Shown: positions 1 to 12,137, counted from the first letter of the stretch. The stretch: DNA of 64,000 nucleotides from Rhodobacter sp. (GCA_020637555.1 JACKKF010000002.1:186001-250000); one strand, 5' to 3'. Translations and numbers: made by a program. Notes: generated by a model not told the origin, from the letters alone.

Positions 1-1
1 G

Positions 2-889
2 ACCGATCAGACCAGCGCCCATGACCCGGTCCATGGCTATCTGCCGCTGGGCTGGAGCGTCGCCGAATGGCGCGCGAAACAGGAAACCGAACCCAAGGCC
101 GTCGAGCGCGCGGCCCGGGCCAGCATGAAGGCCCATGTCGCCGCCATGGTCGACTTCTGGAACGCGGGCGTGCCGACGCTGGATTACGGCAACAACATCC
201 GCCAGGTCGCGCTGGACGAGGGGCTGGAGAACGCCTTTGCCTTCCCGGGTTTCGTGCCCGCCTATATCCGGCCGCTGTTCTGCAAGGGGATCGGGCCGTT
301 TCGCTGGTGCGCGCTGTCGGGCGACCCTGAGGACATCGCCAAGACCGACGCCCGGATGAAGGAACTGTTCCCGGAAAACGCCCACCTGCATCGCTGGCTG
401 GACATGGCCGCCGACCGCATCGCGTTTCAGGGGTTGCCGGCCCGGATCTGCTGGATCGGCCTGGGCGACCGGCACCGCGCGGGGCTCGCCTTCAACGAGA
501 TGGTGCGCAATGGCGAACTGAAGGCGCCTGTCGTGATCGGGCGGGATCACCTGGACAGCGGATCCGTCGCCTCGCCCAACCGCGAGACCGAGGCCATGCA
601 GGACGGCTCGGACGCGGTGTCGGACTGGCCCTTGTTGAACGCCCTCCTGAACACGGCCTCGGGCGCGACCTGGGTCAGCCTGCATCACGGCGGGGGCGTC
701 GGCATGGGGTTCAGCCAGCACGCGGGCATGGTCATCGTCTGCGACGGCACCGAGGCCGCGGACAAGCGGCTGGCGCGCGTGCTGTGGAACGACCCGGCCA
801 CGGGGGTGATGCGCCACGCCGACGCCGGCTACGAGATCGCGCGCGATTGCGCCCGCGCGCATCAACTGGTGCTGCCGGGCATTCTGTAA
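2..889 (+). CDS. hutU: Urocanate hydratase, C-terminal part (5' end outside window)
   Basis: The frame is open from the window edge to a TAA stop and encodes about 295 residues, the C-terminal half of a roughly 555-residue urocanase. The enzyme hydrates urocanate to imidazolonepropionate using tightly bound NAD, the second step of histidine breakdown in the cytoplasm. Family signatures seen are the GLGDRHRAG stretch, the VIGRDHLDSGSVASPNRE stretch and the LHHGGGVGMGFSQHAG motif near the end. No other hut gene follows; the next gene is convergent. The only possible relative in the window is the aromatic amino acid lyase at 30.6-32.2 kb, so the rest of the hut genes, if present, would lie upstream of this window. 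Confidence 0.93.
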   Translation, partial: TDQTSAHDPVHGYLPLGWSVAEWRAKQETEPKAVERAARASMKAHVAAMVDFWNAGVPTLDYGNNIRQVALDEGLENAFAFPGFVPAYIRPLFCKGIGPFRWCALSGDPEDIAKTDARMKELFPENAHLHRWLDMAADRIAFQGLPARICWIGLGDRHRAGLAFNEMVRNGELKAPVVIGRDHLDSGSVASPNRETEAMQDGSDAVSDWPLLNALLNTASGATWVSLHHGGGVGMGFSQHAGMVIVCDGTEAADKRLARVLWNDPATGVMRHADAGYEIARDCARAHQLVLPGIL

Positions 890-901
890 GGGGCGGCACC
901 C

Positions 902-1879
902 TCAGACCGTCAGCACCACCACATTGCCACGCTTGTGGCCGCTCGATGCCAGGCGATGCGCCTCGACGATGGCATCGAGGGGCAGGGCGGTGATGACGGG
1001 CCGATACCCCTGCGCGTGAAACGCCAGCGCGCGGGCCAGGGCCTGGGGCGTTTCCTTGACCAGCCCCGCGCACAGGCGGCGCCCCTGTCGGTTCGGGTGC
1101 AGGCTGGCGGCGATCTGCGGACCCAGCGCGGCGCTGACCAGACCCAGGCGGCCGGTGTCCGTCAACAGCGGGCGCGCCTGTCGCCAGGGCAGCGTTCCCG
1201 CGACATCCAGCACCACATCGTAGGGCCCCGGCGGTGGCGGCGCGCGGTAATCGGCGGTTTCTGTCGCGCCAAGCGCGCGCGCAAAATCATGGTTCCCGGG
1301 CGAGGCAAGCGCCGTGACCGTCGCGCCCAGCCGCGCGGCCAGCCAGGTCGCCGCGGCACCGACCGCGCCGGTTGCCCCGTTGACCAGCACCCGCTCATGG
1401 GCGCCGAGACGGGCCTGATCCATCAGGAAATCCGCCGCAGTCAGCAGGCCGAAGAAATAGCCGGCGGCCTCGGGCACGGGCAGGGTGTCGGGCCGGCGGA
1501 CCAGCAGGCCCCCCTCGGCGACGACGCAATAGTCGGCGGCCGCGCCCAGCGTCAGCCCCGGCGTGATGCCCATCACCGGCGTGCCCGCGGTCCATCGGGT
1601 CACGCCCGGGCCGACCTCGGCGACGGTGCCCGCGAACTCGCGCCCCGGGACCACGCGGCGCGGGCGCGTCACCCCCAGCGCCAGCCGCAACGGCAGGCCC
1701 ATGCCGCGCGGTGCGTCCAGCGCCCGCAGACGCGCATCGCCGCGCGTCACGCCAAAGGCCTCGACGCGGATCAGCACCTCCCGGGGGCCGGGGCGCGGGC
1801 GCGGCAGGGTCTCGAGGGCCAGAACCCGGGGCCCGCCGTAGCGGCGCGCGGTGACGGCGCGCATCCGGTCAGGATCCAT
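902..1879 (-). CDS. Zinc-independent alcohol dehydrogenase / quinone oxidoreductase (MDR superfamily)
   Basis: This 325-residue protein has the medium-chain dehydrogenase/reductase layout: a GroES-like N-terminal half with the REFAGTVAEVGPGV stretch, then a Rossmann NAD(P)-binding domain with GATGAVGAAATWLAARLGA around residues 165-185. No structural-zinc cysteine cluster is visible, which points to the quinone oxidoreductase/zinc-independent branch. The substrate cannot be deduced. It stands alone, convergent with hutU (12 bases between the stops), and its start is followed by 256 bases of non-coding sequence before lolE on the other strand. Confidence 0.8.
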   Translation of the reverse strand: MDPDRMRAVTARRYGGPRVLALETLPRPRPGPREVLIRVEAFGVTRGDARLRALDAPRGMGLPLRLALGVTRPRRVVPGREFAGTVAEVGPGVTRWTAGTPVMGITPGLTLGAAADYCVVAEGGLLVRRPDTLPVPEAAGYFFGLLTAADFLMDQARLGAHERVLVNGATGAVGAAATWLAARLGATVTALASPGNHDFARALGATETADYRAPPPPGPYDVVLDVAGTLPWRQARPLLTDTGRLGLVSAALGPQIAASLHPNRQGRRLCAGLVKETPQALARALAFHAQGYRPVITALPLDAIVEAHRLASSGHKRGNVVVLTV

Positions 1880-2135
1880 GGCGTGGCCCCGGGGCGGCCG
1901 GATCGGCGCGACAGGGCCCCTTGCCGTGGCGAGGGGACGGTGCGGTGACGGTCTTTGGAACGGACATCGGGGCCCCCGGGGTCGGCGCAGCGGATCCGAC
2001 AGGATCTAGGCAATTCGCCGCGCGCTGTCCAAGGAAAGTCATGCAACGCGGCTGTGATAACTTGCCCCTTGACCGCGTGCCGCTTTCGCCCGACCTTGCG
2101 CGCGACCGTCAACAGGCCCGGAACGCGATCCTTTC

Positions 2136-3422
2136 ATGACCTCACGGACCCCGCCTTTCGCCGCGTTCGAATGGATGATCGCCTGGCGCTACCTGCGCGC
2201 GCGTCGGGCCGAGGGCGGGGTCAGCACCATGACCTGGATCTCGTTGATCGGCGTTGCGCTGGCCGTTTTCGCGCTGATCGCGACGCTGGCGGTGCGGTCG
2301 GGCTTTCGGGCGGAATTCGTGGACACGGTCCTGGGGGCGAACGCCCACGCGACCATCTATTACACCAGCACGTCGACGCCCTCAGGCCAGATGAGCCGCG
2401 CGATCGAGGATTACGCCGATCTGACCCGGCGCCTGGCGGATGTGCCCGGCGTCAGCCGCGCCGCGCCCCTGATCAAGGGACAGGTGATGGCAACCAACCA
2501 GGGCCGCAGCGCCGGGGTCGAGGTTTTCGGCATCCGCGCCGAGGACCTGATGGCGATACCCCGCATCGCCCATTCCGACCGGGCCCGCGGCGACATCGGC
2601 CGCTTTGACCAGGGCATCGCCATCGGCGAAGGGGTGGCGCGCGAGCTGAACGCGCAGGTCGGTGACCGGATTCGCGTGATCTCGCCCGAAGGCGCGCGCA
2701 CCGCCTTTGGAACCTCGCCGCGCGTCAACAGCTACGAGGTGGTCTACATCTTTTCGGCCGGGCGCTACGACATCGACCGCACGCGGGTCTACCTGCCCTT
2801 TGCCGAGGCACAGAATTTCTTCAATCGCGACGGGGTGGCGGACGAGATCGAGGTCATGCTGAACCGGCCCGAGGACGTCGACTCGATGGTCTATCCGCTG
2901 CTGCGCGCGGGTGGCGAACGGGCCATGATCTGGACCTGGCGCGACAGCGCGGGCAGCTTTCTGCGCGCGCTCGACATCGAGGACAACGTGATGTTCATCA
3001 TCCTGTCGATCCTGGTGCTGATCGCGGCGATGAACATCATCTCGGGGTTGATCATGCTGGTGAAGAACAAGGGCCGCGACATCGGTATCCTGCGCACCAT
3101 GGGCCTGTCCGAGGGGTCGATCCTGCGCGTGTTCTTCCTGTGCGGCAGTCTGGTCGGGGTGGCGGGCACGGCGATCGGCCTGGTCGCGGGATGCCTGTTC
3201 GCGCTCTATATCGATCCGATCTTTGCGTTCGTGAACTACGTCGCCGGGGGTGGGGTCTGGGATCCGTCGATCCGCGGGATCTATGCGCTTCCGGCGGAAC
3301 TGCGGCTGGTGGATGTGGTCAAGGCGGTCTCGCTGTCGCTGGGTCTGTCCTTTGTCGTCACGATCTTTCCGGCGCGGCGCGCGGCGCGGATGAACCCGGT
3401 GGAGGCGTTGCGCTATGAATAG
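2136..3422 (+). CDS. lolE: Lipoprotein-releasing ABC transporter, permease subunit (LolC/LolE family)
   Basis: This 428-residue permease belongs to the MacB/FtsX-type superfamily. It has one membrane segment near residues 30-50 (after the FEWMIAWRYLRARR stretch), a large periplasmic domain, and three more membrane segments in the C-terminal third, ending with ARRAARMNPVEALRYE, the usual LolC/E tail. It works with LolD to extract lipoproteins from the inner membrane for transfer to LolA. The stop overlaps the lolD start by 8 bases, so translation is coupled. Many alphaproteobacteria have a single LolC/E-type permease that forms a homodimer; only one copy is seen here, so the C versus E letter is arbitrary. 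Confidence 0.92.
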   Translation: MTSRTPPFAAFEWMIAWRYLRARRAEGGVSTMTWISLIGVALAVFALIATLAVRSGFRAEFVDTVLGANAHATIYYTSTSTPSGQMSRAIEDYADLTRRLADVPGVSRAAPLIKGQVMATNQGRSAGVEVFGIRAEDLMAIPRIAHSDRARGDIGRFDQGIAIGEGVARELNAQVGDRIRVISPEGARTAFGTSPRVNSYEVVYIFSAGRYDIDRTRVYLPFAEAQNFFNRDGVADEIEVMLNRPEDVDSMVYPLLRAGGERAMIWTWRDSAGSFLRALDIEDNVMFIILSILVLIAAMNIISGLIMLVKNKGRDIGILRTMGLSEGSILRVFFLCGSLVGVAGTAIGLVAGCLFALYIDPIFAFVNYVAGGGVWDPSIRGIYALPAELRLVDVVKAVSLSLGLSFVVTIFPARRAARMNPVEALRYE

Positions 3423-4086
3423 CCCCGCGCTGGTTCTGGACGGTATCGTCAAGACCTATCCCGGCCCGGTCGAGGTGCTGCGCGGGGTCTCGGTCACGCT
3501 GGCGCGCGGCGAGGTGGTCGCCCTGGTCGCGCCGTCGGGGGCGGGCAAATCCACGCTGCTGCATGTCGCCGGCCTGCTGGACACCCCCGACCGGGGCCGG
3601 GTCGAGATCGACGGCATCGACATGACCCGCCTGGGGGACGGTGCCCGCACCGCCGCGCGGCGCGGCGCGGTCGGGTTCGTCTATCAGTTCCACCACCTGC
3701 TGCCGGAATTCACCGCCGCCGAGAACATCGTCCTGCCGCAACTGGCCAACGGGACGCCCCGCGCAACTGCGCTGACCCGGGCCGAGGATCTGCTGGCACG
3801 GGTCGGTCTGTCGGACCGCGCGACCCACCGCCCCGCGCAATTGTCGGGTGGCGAACAGCAGCGCGTGGCCTTTTGCCGTGCGATGGCCAATGCGCCCCAT
3901 GTGCTGCTGGCCGACGAGCCGACGGGAAATCTGGATCCGGCGACCTCGGACCAGGTGTTCGGGGTGCTGATGGATCTGGTGCGCGATACCGGCCTTTCGG
4001 CGCTGATCGCCACGCATAACCTGGAGCTGGCCGGCCGCATGGACCGGATTCTGCGGCTGGATGGCGGCAGAATCGCAACATCCTGA
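3415..4086 (+). CDS. lolD: Lipoprotein-releasing ABC transporter, ATP-binding subunit
   Basis: This 223-residue ABC ATPase has a Walker A motif APSGAGKST (residues 39-47; the first position is Ala where Gly is usual), the signature LSGGEQQRV, and Walker B VLLADEPTGNLD. The sequence between Walker A and the signature (QFHHLLPEFTAAENI) is typical of LolD. It powers lipoprotein release with the permease encoded immediately upstream, with which it shares 8 bases. Confidence 0.94.
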   Translation: MNSPALVLDGIVKTYPGPVEVLRGVSVTLARGEVVALVAPSGAGKSTLLHVAGLLDTPDRGRVEIDGIDMTRLGDGARTAARRGAVGFVYQFHHLLPEFTAAENIVLPQLANGTPRATALTRAEDLLARVGLSDRATHRPAQLSGGEQQRVAFCRAMANAPHVLLADEPTGNLDPATSDQVFGVLMDLVRDTGLSALIATHNLELAGRMDRILRLDGGRIATS

Positions 4087-4199
4087 TCCGGAATCGGCAA
4101 GAAACCGCCGAAAATCTTGACTCTGCCCCCCGGGATTCAGGAACTGGGGACAGGGCGCTGCCACGCCTTGTTCTTGTTGCTTTCCACCGGGGGGTTGGA

Positions 4200-4625
4200 A
4201 TGAAAGTCCTGTTTCGGGCCGTGATCGCGGCCGGTCTGCTGCTGGCGCCTGTCGCCGCCCATGCTCATGCCATCGTGGCCCGTGTCAGTGTCGGCACGCA
4301 GACCATGCATGTCTATCTTGACGGCCAGTTGCGCTATGAATGGCCGGTGTCCACCGCCGGCAACGGCTATATCACGCCGCGCGGCGAGTGGGAGCCGACC
4401 TGGCTGTCCCGCTGGCACCGGTCGCGGCAATACAACAACGCGCCGATGCCCTTCGCGATCTTCTATTACGAAGGCTATGCCATTCACGCGACCGAGGCGA
4501 CCTGGGCGCTTGGCCGGCCCGCCAGCCACGGATGCGTGCGCCTGCATCCCGACAATGCCGCGCTGCTGTTTTCCATGGTCCAGGAGGAGGGGATGGAAAA
4601 CATGCGGGTGATCGTGACCGATTGA
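4200..4625 (+). CDS. L,D-transpeptidase (YkuD) family protein, secreted
   Basis: This 141-residue protein starts with a signal peptide (residues 1-23, positively charged start, hydrophobic core, cut after AHA). The rest is a minimal YkuD catalytic domain with the SHGCVRL signature; His110 and Cys112 are the likely catalytic pair. Enzymes of this family make 3-3 crosslinks in peptidoglycan or attach proteins to it in the periplasm. It has no LysM or other binding domain. The family assignment is firm; the exact substrate is not known. Confidence 0.87.
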   Translation: MKVLFRAVIAAGLLLAPVAAHAHAIVARVSVGTQTMHVYLDGQLRYEWPVSTAGNGYITPRGEWEPTWLSRWHRSRQYNNAPMPFAIFYYEGYAIHATEATWALGRPASHGCVRLHPDNAALLFSMVQEEGMENMRVIVTD

Positions 4626-4752
4626 CGGGTTGAGTCCCGACAGCAACAGACCGGCCCCTTGATCTGGGGCCGGGAAATTTCCTCTACCCAAGGTTTCGCG
4701 GCATCCCTATAGTCCCTGTGGATAAGGAACAGCCCACCCCGAGGGAGAGGAC

Positions 4753-5220
4753 ATGCGCTGCCCGTTCTGCGGAAACGTCGATACCCAGGTCAAGGATTCC
4801 AGGCCAGCCGAAGACCATGTGTCGATCCGCCGACGCCGGTTCTGCCCGGCCTGCGGTGGCCGCTTCACCACGTATGAGCGTGTCCAGCTGCGCGATCTGG
4901 TGGTGGTGAAATCCTCGGGCAAGCGCGAACCCTTCGATCGCGACAAGCTGGAACGCTCGATCCGGATCGCCATGCAGAAGCGCCCGGTCGAACCCGAGCG
5001 CATCGAGCAGATGATCTCGGGCATCGTGCGGCGGCTGGAATCCATGGGCGAGACCGACATTCCGAGCCGGGTGATCGGCGAGATCGTCATGGAGACCCTC
5101 GCGCGGATCGACACCGTGGCCTATGTGCGGTTCGCCAGCGTCTACAAGAATTTCCAGGCGGCGGACGACTTCGACAAGTTCGTCAGCGAACTGCGGCCGC
5201 CGGTGCTGAATGAGGATTGA
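4753..5220 (+). CDS. nrdR: Transcriptional repressor NrdR
   Basis: This 155-residue protein has a zinc ribbon with Cys3, Cys6, Cys31 and Cys34, followed by an ATP-cone domain (about residues 49-139). NrdR senses ATP/dATP and represses ribonucleotide reductase genes through NrdR boxes. A GAGGGAGAGG ribosome binding site lies just before the ATG. It precedes ribD with one dispersed repeat between them, a common alphaproteobacterial order. A class II reductase gene (nrdJ) lies about 36 kb downstream and could be a target, but I did not see a convincing pair of NrdR boxes before it. Confidence 0.97.
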   Translation: MRCPFCGNVDTQVKDSRPAEDHVSIRRRRFCPACGGRFTTYERVQLRDLVVVKSSGKREPFDRDKLERSIRIAMQKRPVEPERIEQMISGIVRRLESMGETDIPSRVIGEIVMETLARIDTVAYVRFASVYKNFQAADDFDKFVSELRPPVLNED

Positions 5221-5221
5221 C

Positions 5222-5299
5222 CGGGGAAGGGGGCGCTGCCCCCCTCGCCCTGCGGGCTCACCCCCCGGCGTATTTCGGACAAGATGATGGGGCGCGGTC
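5222..5299. repeat. Dispersed intergenic element, copy 1 (hairpin plus CGTATTTC/GACAAGATGAT core)
   Basis: A G/C hairpin (AGGGGGCGCTGCCCCCCT, 5228-5245) is followed by the core at 5268-5291, which reads GCGTATTTCG then GACAAGATGATGGG. The same core occurs inverted at 16996-17020 and 38181-38206, each time beside a G/C hairpin, and a looser relative lies at 59347-59398. It fills the nrdR-ribD gap and ends at the ribD start. Confidence 0.7.
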
Positions 5300-6397
5300 A
5301 TGGCGGACGATGACGGCCGATACATGCGCATGGCGCTGGGGTTGGCGGCGCGCGGGCTGGGCACCGTCTGGCCCAACCCGGCCGTGGGCTGCGTACTGGT
5401 TCGCGACGGTGTCGTGGTCGGACGGGGGTGGACCCAGCCGGGCGGGCGGCCCCATGCCGAGGTGCGCGCGCTTGCGCAGGCGGGCGCGGCGGCCCGGGGC
5501 GCCACGGCCTATGTCACGCTGGAACCCTGCGCCCATCACGGCAAGACACCGCCCTGCGCCGAGGCGCTGATCGCGGCGGGCGTGGTGCGGGTGGTCACGG
5601 CGCTGACCGATCCCGATTCGCGCGTGTCGGGGCGGGGGCATGCGATGCTGCGCGCGGCCGGCATCCCGGTGACCGAAGGGGTCGAGGCCGAGGCCGCCCA
5701 TCGTGCCAATCTGGGATTTCTGCTTCGCGTGCGCGAGGGGCGGCCCATGGTCACGCTGAAACTGGCGCTGACACTGGATGCGCGCATTGCCACGGCCTCG
5801 GGCGAGAGCCGTTGGATCACCGGCCCCGAGGCGCGCCGCCGCGTGCACCTGATGCGGGCGCGTCACGATGCGGTGCTGGTCGGGTCGGGCACGGCGCGCG
5901 CCGATGATCCCGATCTGACCGTTCGCGATCTGGGCATCGACCGGCAGCCTGTGCGCATCGTCACGGACAGCCGGCTGGGGGTGTCGGCCGACAGCCGGCT
6001 CGGCCGCGGCGCGCGGCAGTCGCCGGTCTGGATGCTGCACGGCCCCCATGCCCCCGCCGCGGCGCGCGAGGCCTGGAGCGCGCGCGGGGCCGAGCTGGTG
6101 CCCTGCGCCACGGATCCGATGGGGCGTCTCGATGTCGGGGCGGCAGTGCGCGCGCTCGGCGCGCGCGGCCTGACGCGGGTGTTCTGCGAAGGCGGTGGCG
6201 GGCTTGGCGCCAGTCTGATCGCGGCCGGGCTGGTCGATGAACTGGTCGTGTTCAGCGCAGGCCGCCTGTTCGGTGCCGATGGCACGCCGGGGCTGGCGGG
6301 GCTGGGGGTCACCCGGATCGGTCCGCGCGACTGGGCGCTGGACGGGGTCGAATCCGTCGGTTCGGACCTGATGCACCGCTGGCGTCGCTTGCGCTGA
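5300..6397 (+). CDS. ribD: Bifunctional riboflavin biosynthesis deaminase/reductase RibD
   Basis: This 365-residue protein has the deaminase domain first: the zinc site HAE at residues 52-54, with Cys77 and Cys86 in LEPCAHHGKTPPC. The reductase domain follows from about residue 150 (MVTLKLALTLDARIA, then RMHLMRARHDAVLVG-type sequence). It catalyses the second and third steps of riboflavin synthesis from the GTP-derived pyrimidine. Length and both active-site signatures are normal. It is the only rib gene here. It follows nrdR across a dispersed repeat. Confidence 0.96.
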   Translation: MADDDGRYMRMALGLAARGLGTVWPNPAVGCVLVRDGVVVGRGWTQPGGRPHAEVRALAQAGAAARGATAYVTLEPCAHHGKTPPCAEALIAAGVVRVVTALTDPDSRVSGRGHAMLRAAGIPVTEGVEAEAAHRANLGFLLRVREGRPMVTLKLALTLDARIATASGESRWITGPEARRRVHLMRARHDAVLVGSGTARADDPDLTVRDLGIDRQPVRIVTDSRLGVSADSRLGRGARQSPVWMLHGPHAPAAAREAWSARGAELVPCATDPMGRLDVGAAVRALGARGLTRVFCEGGGGLGASLIAAGLVDELVVFSAGRLFGADGTPGLAGLGVTRIGPRDWALDGVESVGSDLMHRWRRLR

Positions 6398-6583
6398 CGG
6401 GCGGGCGGTGCGTTAACCAGTCCGCAAAACGGTCCCAATCGGTGCAAACTTGTGCCACAGTGCACAGGCAGACCTGATAGACCAGATGTTGAATTTTTGC
6501 CCGGACAGCACCAGATATGTCGCTGAACGGGACGTCCCCGGGCTGACAGGCCCAAGGGCGTCGAACATGAGTTGAGGTTAGGT

Positions 6584-8986
6584 ATGACGAACCAATCCAC
6601 CGCCTACGCCGTGCTGCCCCTGCGCGACATGGTCGTCTTTCCGCACATGATCGTGCCGCTCTTTGTCGGGCGTGACAAATCCGTGCGCGCGCTCGAGGCG
6701 GTGATGCGCGAGGACAAGCAGATCCTCCTGGTCACCCAGATCGATCACGCGGCTGAAGATCCCGGCACCGACGGCATGTATCGGGTCGGTGTGCTGGCCA
6801 ATGTGCTGCAACTGCTGAAACTGCCCGACGGCACCGTCAAGGTTCTGGTCGAGGGCAAGTCGCGCGTGCAGATCACCGCCTTTGTCGAGAATGACCAGCA
6901 TTTCGAGGCCGAGGCAATCGTGCTGGACGAGACCGCCGGCGACCCCGCGGCGGTCGAGGCGTTGACCCGTGCGGTCGGTGACGATTTCGAACGCTATGCC
7001 AAGATCAAGCGCAACGTGCCCGAGGAAGCCCTCAGCGCGATTGCCGACGCGGCCGAGCCCGCGCGTCTGGCGGATCTGGCCGCCGGGCATCTGGGCGTCG
7101 ATGTCGCGCGCAAGCAGGAACTTCTGGAGACGCTGGATGTGGCCGAGCGTCTGGAGAAGGTCTATGGCCTGATGGAGGGCGAGATCAGCGTTCTGCAGGT
7201 CGAACGCAAGATCAAGTCGCGCGTCAAGTCGCAGATGGAACGCACCCAGCGAGAATACTATCTGAATGAGCAGATGAAGGCCATTCAGAAGGAATTGGGC
7301 GACGGCGAGGACGGTCAGAACGAACTGACCGAACTCGAGGACCGCATCAAGTCCACCAAATTCTCGAAGGAAGCGCGCGAAAAGGCCGAGGCCGAGCTGA
7401 AGAAGCTGAAGTCCATGTCGCCCATGTCGGCCGAGGCCACGGTGGTGCGCAACTATCTGGACTGGCTGCTGGCGTTGCCACGGGCGTCAAGTCGCGGGTG
7501 AAGAAGGATCTGAACCGCGCGCAGGAAATCTGGATCAGGACCATTACAGCCCGGACAAGGTCAAGGAACGCATCGTCGAATATCTGGCGGTGCAGTCGCG
7601 CTCGGCCAAGCTGAAGGGGCCGATCCTGTGCTCGTCGGCCCTCCGGGTGTGGGCAAGACCAGCTGGGGCCGGTCGGTGGCCAAGGCCACGGGCCGCGAGT
7701 TCATCCGCATCAGCCTGGGCGGCGTGCGCGATGAAAGCGAGATCCGTGGCCATCGGCGCACCTATATCGGCTCGATGCCGGGCAAGATCATCCGGGCGCT
7801 GAAAAAGGCAAAGACGACGAACCCGCTGATCCTGCTCGATGAAATCGACAAGATGGGGCAGGATTTCCGGGGTGATCCGGCGTCGGCGATGCTGGAGGTG
7901 CTGGATCCCGAACAGAACGCGACGTTCGTGGACCACTACCTCGAGGTGGAATACGACCTGTCGAACGTGATGTTCATCACCACGGCCAACAGCTACAACA
8001 TGCCTGGGCCGCTGCTGGACCGGATGGAGATCATCCCGCTGGCCGGCTACACCGAGGACGAAAAGACCGAGATCGCCCGCCGGCACCTGATGCCCAAGGC
8101 GCTGAAGAACCACGGTCTGAAGAAGTCCGAACTCAGCGTGTCGGATGACGCACTGACGGCGGTTCTGCGTTTCTACACGCGCGAGGCCGGGGTGCGGAAC
8201 TTTGAACGCGAACTGTCCAAGATCGCCCGCAAGGCGGTGACGCAGATCGTCCGCAAGCAGGCGAAGCATGTGGATGTCACGGCCGACAACCTGTCCGACT
8301 ATCTGGGCGTTCCGCGCCATCGCTATGGCCTGGCCGAGAAAGAGGATCAGGTCGGCGTGGTGACGGGGCTGGCCTGGACATCGGTCGGCGGCGATCTGTT
8401 GCAGATCGAGGCGCTGAAACTGCCGGGCAAGGGCCGGATGAAGACCACCGGCAAGCTGGGCGACGTGATGAAGGAATCGATCGATGCGGCGTCGAGCTAT
8501 GTGCGCTCGATCAGCCCGCAGATCGGCGTCAAGCCGCCCAAGTTCGAGACGATGGACATTCACGTCCACGTTCCCGATGGCGCCACGCCCAAGGACGGCC
8601 CCTCGGCCGGCCTTGCGATGGTGACGGCCATTGTCTCGGTGCTGACCGGCATCCCGGTTCGCAAGGACATCGCCATGACCGGCGAGGTGACGCTGCGGGG
8701 CAATGCCACCGCCATCGGCGGGTTGAAGGAGAAACTGCTGGCGGCCTTGCGGGGCGGCATCACCAAGGTGCTGATCCCGGTCGAGAATGCCAAGGATCTG
8801 CCCGAGATCCCCGACAATGTGAAAGAGGGGCTGGAAATCGTTCCCGTCAGTCACGTCAGCGAGGTGTTGCGTCACGCCCTGGTGCGCACGCCCGAGCCGA
8901 TCGACTGGGACGAGGCCGCCGAAGAGGCCGCGCAGGCCGCACGGCTGGCCCAGGCCAGTGCCGCGCCCACCGCCACCGCGCACTGA
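6584..8986 (+). pseudogene. lon: ATP-dependent protease Lon, interrupted by several single-base frameshifts
   Basis: Residues from 6584 to about 7480 match the Lon N-terminal substrate-binding domain and coiled coil (LRDMVVFPHM start; MERTQREYYLNEQMKAIQKELG). From about 7640 to the stop the frame gives the AAA+ module (Walker A GPPGVGKT, Walker B LILLDEIDKMG, sensor regions) and the protease domain with the catalytic Ser in PKDGPSAG. Between about 7480 and 7640 the frame changes repeatedly: a base is missing near ALPWGVKSR, one C is missing before the codon run for LDQDHY, and one C before LVGPPGVGK. Corrected, the protein would be about 800 residues, normal for Lon. Since everything else is conserved, sequencing error is more likely than gene death. 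The 186 bases upstream hold the promoter, not resolved by eye. Confidence 0.9.
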
Positions 8987-9031
8987 CCCCCGCGCGCTGA
9001 CCTCGCGCGCAGATCTCGCGCATCGCACCCG

Positions 9032-9059
9032 GAAAACCCGCCCGACACGGCGGGTTTTC
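9032..9059 (+). terminator. Rho-independent terminator after lon
   Basis: GAAAACCCGCC and GGCGGGTTTTC form an 11-base-pair stem with a six-base loop, ending in a T run. It lies 46 bases after the lon stop and before tRNA-Val. No hupB gene follows lon, although that is a common neighbour in related genomes. Confidence 0.75.
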
Positions 9060-9184
9060 TCGATTCAGGGGGTGGTGGGCGCCGGTTCGGCCGCATCCTG
9101 CCCGTGGCGGGATGAAAAACAGCGCGTGGGGTGAAAAACGCCCTTGAGCCTGCGCGCAACTGCGGCTAGAGAACCGCCCACGGG

Positions 9185-9259
9185 GGGCGATTAGCTCAGC
9201 GGTAGAGCGCTTCGTTCACATCGAAGATGTCAGCGGTTCAAATCCGTTATCGCCCACCA
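9185..9259 (+). tRNA. tRNA-Val (anticodon CAC)
   Basis: The 75-base cloverleaf has acceptor arms GGGCGAT and ATCGCCC, the D-arm TAGCTCAGCGGTAGAGC, an anticodon stem CTTCG/CGAAG around the loop TTCACAT (anticodon CAC, reading GTG), the T-arm GGTTCAAATCC, discriminator A and an encoded CCA. Confidence 0.97.
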
Positions 9260-9381
9260 TCCTCCTTATCCGCCTTGTGCACACCGGCCGTCGGTCCGCA
9301 ACGGTCGCGGGCCGTCATTGGCCCGTTGCGCGGCGCGATGGCTGCGCTAGTGTATCCGCTCAACCCAGCCCCGAGGCTTTC

Positions 9382-10035
9382 ATGCTGACCCTCTACGGAA
9401 CTCTTCGCTCGCGCGCCACACGCGTTGTCTGGGCGGCCGAGGAACTTGGACTTCCCTATCGCCGCGAGATGGTGGTTTTTGCCAGCGCGCTGCCCGATCC
9501 AAAGGCGCCGGACGCGCCCCTCAACACCGCCTCGGACGCCTTTCTGGCGGTGAACCCGATGGGTCAACTGCCGGCGATGCGGGACGGCGATCTTTGCCTG
9601 GGCGAATCCCATGCAATCTGTTTCTACATGGCGCGCAAGGCCGGGGGGGCCGTCGCACCCGACGGACCGGGGGAAGAGGCCGAGGCGCTGCAATGGGCGT
9701 TCCTCGCCGCGACGACCATCGAGCCGCAGGCGATCGAGGTGCTCTATACCGTCATGGGCGGAACGGCGGACAGCGCCGAAGGCCAGGCGCGGATCGCCGC
9801 CGCGAAGGAAAAGCTGGTGCGCCCCTTGCGCCGGATCGAGGCGCATCTGCAAACCGGCGACTGGCTGGTGGGCGGACGGTTCACCATTGCCGACATCCTG
9901 ATGGAAGAAACGCTGCGCTATGTCGCCGCCGCGCCGGGTGCCTTTGACGGCTATCCCGCGCTCAGGGCCTGGTTCGACCGGTGTCAGGCGCGGCCCGGCT
10001 TTCAGCGCATGTGGGCTGCGCGCAACGCCGAATAG
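9382..10035 (+). CDS. Glutathione S-transferase family protein
   Basis: This 217-residue protein has an N-terminal thioredoxin-like domain (MLTLYGTLRSRATRVVW, then VNPMGQLPAMRDGD and the SHAICFYMARK glutathione-binding stretch) and an all-helical C-terminal domain with the conserved FTIADILMEE N-capping region. The start was placed at 9382 because the GST fold begins there; the frame upstream is open but does not look like protein. It probably conjugates or reduces electrophiles with glutathione in the cytoplasm. The substrate is unknown, and its neighbours (tRNA-Val, parE) do not help. Confidence 0.85.
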   Translation: MLTLYGTLRSRATRVVWAAEELGLPYRREMVVFASALPDPKAPDAPLNTASDAFLAVNPMGQLPAMRDGDLCLGESHAICFYMARKAGGAVAPDGPGEEAEALQWAFLAATTIEPQAIEVLYTVMGGTADSAEGQARIAAAKEKLVRPLRRIEAHLQTGDWLVGGRFTIADILMEETLRYVAAAPGAFDGYPALRAWFDRCQARPGFQRMWAARNAE

Positions 10036-10181
10036 CGGGCACGCGGGCGCGACGGGGCGGTGAGGATTGCGCGCCACGCCGCACCGCCGCGTTATCCCCG
10101 GCAAACCGCAAAACCTTGCGTCTCGCGGCGCTGGATGGTCTAGTGCTGGCATAATCAGACAAGCCCAACACGAGCAGCCCG

Positions 10182-12137
<1,956 letters not shown>
